64,000 bases of DNA from Candidatus Omnitrophota bacterium (GTDB taxonomy: Bacteria > Omnitrophota > Omnitrophia > Omnitrophales > Aquincolibacteriaceae): NCBI GenBank assembly GCA_020632475.1, contig JACKFM010000003.1, positions 149,043 through 213,042 on the forward strand, in the 5' to 3' direction. The notes under the pieces are model-generated. The model was not told where the DNA came from, did no database searches, and worked only from the letters and a program-made list of their open reading frames with translations. This document shows positions 61,963 through 64,000 of the stretch, piece by piece. The position numbers were made by a program, and so were the translations under genes. Numbering within the stretch: position 1 is the first letter of the stretch; every line of letters starts with the position of its first letter.

Positions 61963-62736
61963 ATGTATGATGAAAGTGTCACTATCCTTGATAACCGGAA
62001 GATTAATGAAAAGTATTATAAATTAACTTTCCGCTGCGATCGCCTGGCCCGCGGAGTCAAGCCCGGTCAGTTTATGCATTTTCAAATCACCCCGGCATTG
62101 GACCCTTTTTTGCGTCGTCCTTTTAGTTATTATCGTGTTCATTCCAATCGTGTTGAGATTCTCTATGAAATCTTAGGTAAAGGTACCGGTATTTTGGCCG
62201 GATTAAAAACCGGTGCATCGCTTAAGGTCATGGGGCCCTTGGGGTGTGAGTTTACGCCAAAAATCAAAGGTAAAAAAAGGGTGCTTGTGGCCGGAGGCGT
62301 CGGAGTTCCTCCGCTTGTTTTTTTGGCGGAACACGAAAAAATCGATTATCTGTTGATCGGTACTAAATCACGCAAGGAAGTTTTACCGAAAAAAGAACTC
62401 GCTAAAGTTAAAGCTGAAATTCTGTATTCAACCAATGACGGTTCCTACGGGGAAAAGGGATTTGTGACCGCCTTGCTTGAAGAGGTGATTGCCAAAGAAG
62501 GTGCTGAAAATATCTTTATCCAGACGTGCGGCCCAACGGTGATGATGAATGCGGTAATGGATATTGCCGCACGTGAGGGAATCGAGGGGGAGGCCTCCAT
62601 GGAAGAAAGTATGGCCTGTGGTGTCGGAGCCTGTCTTGGCTGTATGGTGCGTACCCCGAAGGGGTGGGTTCCCTCATGTATCGAGGGTCCTGTTTTTCGT
62701 TTCAGCCAAATTGTAAGAAAAGGCTGCATCGCATGA
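61963..62736 (+). CDS. pyrK: Dihydroorotate dehydrogenase electron-transfer subunit
   Basis: A 257-residue iron-sulfur flavoprotein: FAD-binding domain (RRPFSYY), NAD-binding domain (VLVAGGVGVPPL) and a C-terminal [2Fe-2S] site with Cys in CGVGACLGC plus a later Cys in WVPSCIEG. It passes electrons from PyrD to NAD, the class 1B arrangement. ATG 61963 was chosen just after carB; the longer frame from 61801 lies inside carB. It ends overlapping pyrD by four bases. Confidence 0.95.
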   Translation: MYDESVTILDNRKINEKYYKLTFRCDRLARGVKPGQFMHFQITPALDPFLRRPFSYYRVHSNRVEILYEILGKGTGILAGLKTGASLKVMGPLGCEFTPKIKGKKRVLVAGGVGVPPLVFLAEHEKIDYLLIGTKSRKEVLPKKELAKVKAEILYSTNDGSYGEKGFVTALLEEVIAKEGAENIFIQTCGPTVMMNAVMDIAAREGIEGEASMEESMACGVGACLGCMVRTPKGWVPSCIEGPVFRFSQIVRKGCIA

Positions 62737-63668
62737 AAAAAGTTGATCTGACCACAAAGATTAAAAATGTGATTTTTAAAAATCCGGTCACCGTGGCATC
62801 GGGGACATTCGGAACAACCGGAGAATATTCACGTTATGTGAACTATAACCGCCTGGGAGCGATTATTACCAAGACGATTACAGTCAATCCCCGGCTTGGT
62901 AACCCCATGCCCCGGATTTGTGAAACCTCAAGCGGCATGCTCAATGCCATTGGTCTTCAGAATAAAGGGCTTGCGGATTTTATTGAAAATAAAATTCCTT
63001 ACTATGCCCGGATTAAATCTCCGTTGATCGTTAATATTGCGGGTGAATCGGAAGGTGATTTTGCAAAGCTTACCGCGGTGTTGAATAAACATAAAAAAGT
63101 GGTGCGGATGATTGAACTGAATCTTTCATGTCCGAATGTTGAAAAAGGCGGTGCCGGATTTATGAAAAAACGCCGTTTGATCAAACAAGCCGTTCGTGCA
63201 GCCCGTAGCGAGACAGACATGCCTTTGATGGCAAAACTTTCTCCCGAGCTGGGAGATGTTCTTGAAATCGCCGGAGAGGTGCTTGATTCGGGAGCTTCCG
63301 GTCTGAGCCTGATTAATACGCTTAAGGGGATGTCGATTGATATTGAAAAACGCTGCTCTCGAATTGCCAATATTACGGGCGGTTTGAGCGGTCCGGCGAT
63401 TAAACCGGTCGCTCTGCGTTATGTCTATGAAGTCAAAAAACATTATGATGTTCCGGTCATTGCATCCGGCGGAATCATGAATGCCAGGGATGCCGTTGAA
63501 TTTTTAATCGCCGGAGCGACATTACTTGCTGTCGGTACGGCGAATTTTGTCAATCCTCGCTCCACGCTGGATATTCTTGAAGGTTTAACGGACTATTGTC
63601 GGCAACAAGGCATTAGACAAATCGGCCAGCTGCGGGGATCTTTTCATCATGTGAGGCCCGAGTCATGA
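62733..63668 (+). CDS. pyrD: Dihydroorotate dehydrogenase, class 1B catalytic subunit
   Basis: A 311-residue FMN TIM-barrel enzyme oxidising dihydroorotate to orotate. TVASGTFGTTGEY, NLSCPNVEKGG (active-site loop, which carries the catalytic Cys in 1B enzymes) and IASGGIMNARDAVEFL are conserved. ATG 62733 overlaps the pyrK stop (ATGA), so subunits are translationally coupled. The frame from 62664 would overlap pyrK's Fe-S region and was rejected. Confidence 0.96.
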   Translation: MKKVDLTTKIKNVIFKNPVTVASGTFGTTGEYSRYVNYNRLGAIITKTITVNPRLGNPMPRICETSSGMLNAIGLQNKGLADFIENKIPYYARIKSPLIVNIAGESEGDFAKLTAVLNKHKKVVRMIELNLSCPNVEKGGAGFMKKRRLIKQAVRAARSETDMPLMAKLSPELGDVLEIAGEVLDSGASGLSLINTLKGMSIDIEKRCSRIANITGGLSGPAIKPVALRYVYEVKKHYDVPVIASGGIMNARDAVEFLIAGATLLAVGTANFVNPRSTLDILEGLTDYCRQQGIRQIGQLRGSFHHVRPES

Positions 63669-64000
63669 GAGAGCAGAAAGACCGAATTATTGTTGCGCTG
63701 GATACTCCGACTCTTGAGGAATGTGAAGAATTGATTCAAGAGCTTCAGGGAGTGATCAGTTATTTTAAGATCGGCTTTGAGCTTTTTACGGCGCATGGTT
63801 GGAAAGCTGTTGAGAAAGTCAAAAAAACGGGCGCTAAAATTTTTCTCGATTTAAAACTGCATGATATTCCCAATACGGTGGCCAAGACGGCACAGGTGAT
63901 ATGCGATCACGATGTGGATATGTTTAATGTCCATGCACTCGGCGGACTTGAGATGATGCAAAGAACGCGTGAGGCCGTGGATCAGAAATCCGGAACAAAA
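63665..64000 (+). CDS. pyrF: Orotidine 5'-phosphate decarboxylase (3' end outside window)
   Basis: The first 112 codons are present. IIVALDTPTLEE, YFKIGFELF and FLDLKLHDIPNTV, with the Lys-Asp catalytic charge network, are diagnostic for OMP decarboxylase, which makes UMP. ATG 63665 overlaps the pyrD stop (ATGA). The gene runs off the right edge; whether pyrE follows cannot be seen. Confidence 0.95.
   Translation, partial: MREQKDRIIVALDTPTLEECEELIQELQGVISYFKIGFELFTAHGWKAVEKVKKTGAKIFLDLKLHDIPNTVAKTAQVICDHDVDMFNVHALGGLEMMQRTREAVDQKSGTK

Noticed and set aside
1..64000. tRNA, rRNA, tmRNA, transposase, integrase, CRISPR-Cas, toxin-antitoxin or phage genes
   Set aside because: I looked for characteristic motifs on both strands and found none; the only RNA gene supported is rnpB.

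Overview
The window reads as chromosomal DNA of a diderm (Gram-negative-type) bacterium. It encodes LpxD of the lipid A pathway, a Wza-type export protein with a Wzc-type tyrosine kinase, two predicted outer-membrane beta-barrels, a lipoprotein and a type A RNase P RNA. The mix of a giant Cys/Thr-rich surface protein, a GuaB3-type IMP dehydrogenase, a Bacillus-like pyr gene order and many starts without a clear Shine-Dalgarno suggests an uncultured candidate-phylum lineage, most likely Omnitrophota. That placement is inference from gene content, not a phylogeny. No tRNA, rRNA, CRISPR array, transposase, integrase or phage gene was seen.

Layout. (1) 1-7.5 kb: the 3' part of a giant secreted Cys-rich protein, an O-antigen-ligase-like membrane protein and a secreted alpha/beta hydrolase. 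(2) 7.5-15.2 kb: a GGDEF protein on the minus strand, divergent from a four-gene exopolysaccharide operon (TPR protein, outer-membrane barrel, Wza-like, Wzc-like kinase). (3) 15.5-20.4 kb: cysteine desulfurase, Mrp, folE, then lpxD and a SurA/PpiD-like chaperone on the minus strand. (4) 20.6-34.7 kb: guaB3, guaA, dnaE, HU, a cold-shock protein, then rsmE, mtaB, cvpA, dnaG, rpoD. (5) 34.8-51.8 kb: a signalling island of 14 consecutive same-strand genes (histidine kinases, receivers, GGDEF/EAL proteins, CHASE sensors, one small hypothetical). (6) 52.0-53.9 kb: a porin and a TPR lipoprotein separated by a strong terminator. (7) 53.9-54.4 kb: rnpB. (8) 54.4-64.0 kb: a complete UMP operon, pyrR-B-C-carA-carB-K-D-F, with a promoter, a short leader ORF and an attenuator; pyrF runs off the right edge.

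How it fits together. The divergent GGDEF/EPS pair and the signalling island suggest envelope polysaccharide control through phosphorelay and cyclic di-GMP. The island recombines one receiver type (LPD..G ... GAQDYL.KG) with several outputs: none, kinase, PAS-kinase, GGDEF, GGDEF-EAL. It also carries two degenerate members, a kinase without its phospho-accepting His and a receiver without its Asp. No recognisable DNA-binding response regulator is present.

The most notable signals outside known families are: a family of four imperfect-palindromic repeats (15.2, 39.1, 46.1 and 53.9 kb), one of them inside the P3 region of rnpB with compensatory stem changes; a pyrL-like leader peptide translated through the pyr attenuator; a DnaG primase lacking three of its four zinc ligands; and an Mrp ATPase lacking its CxxC motif.
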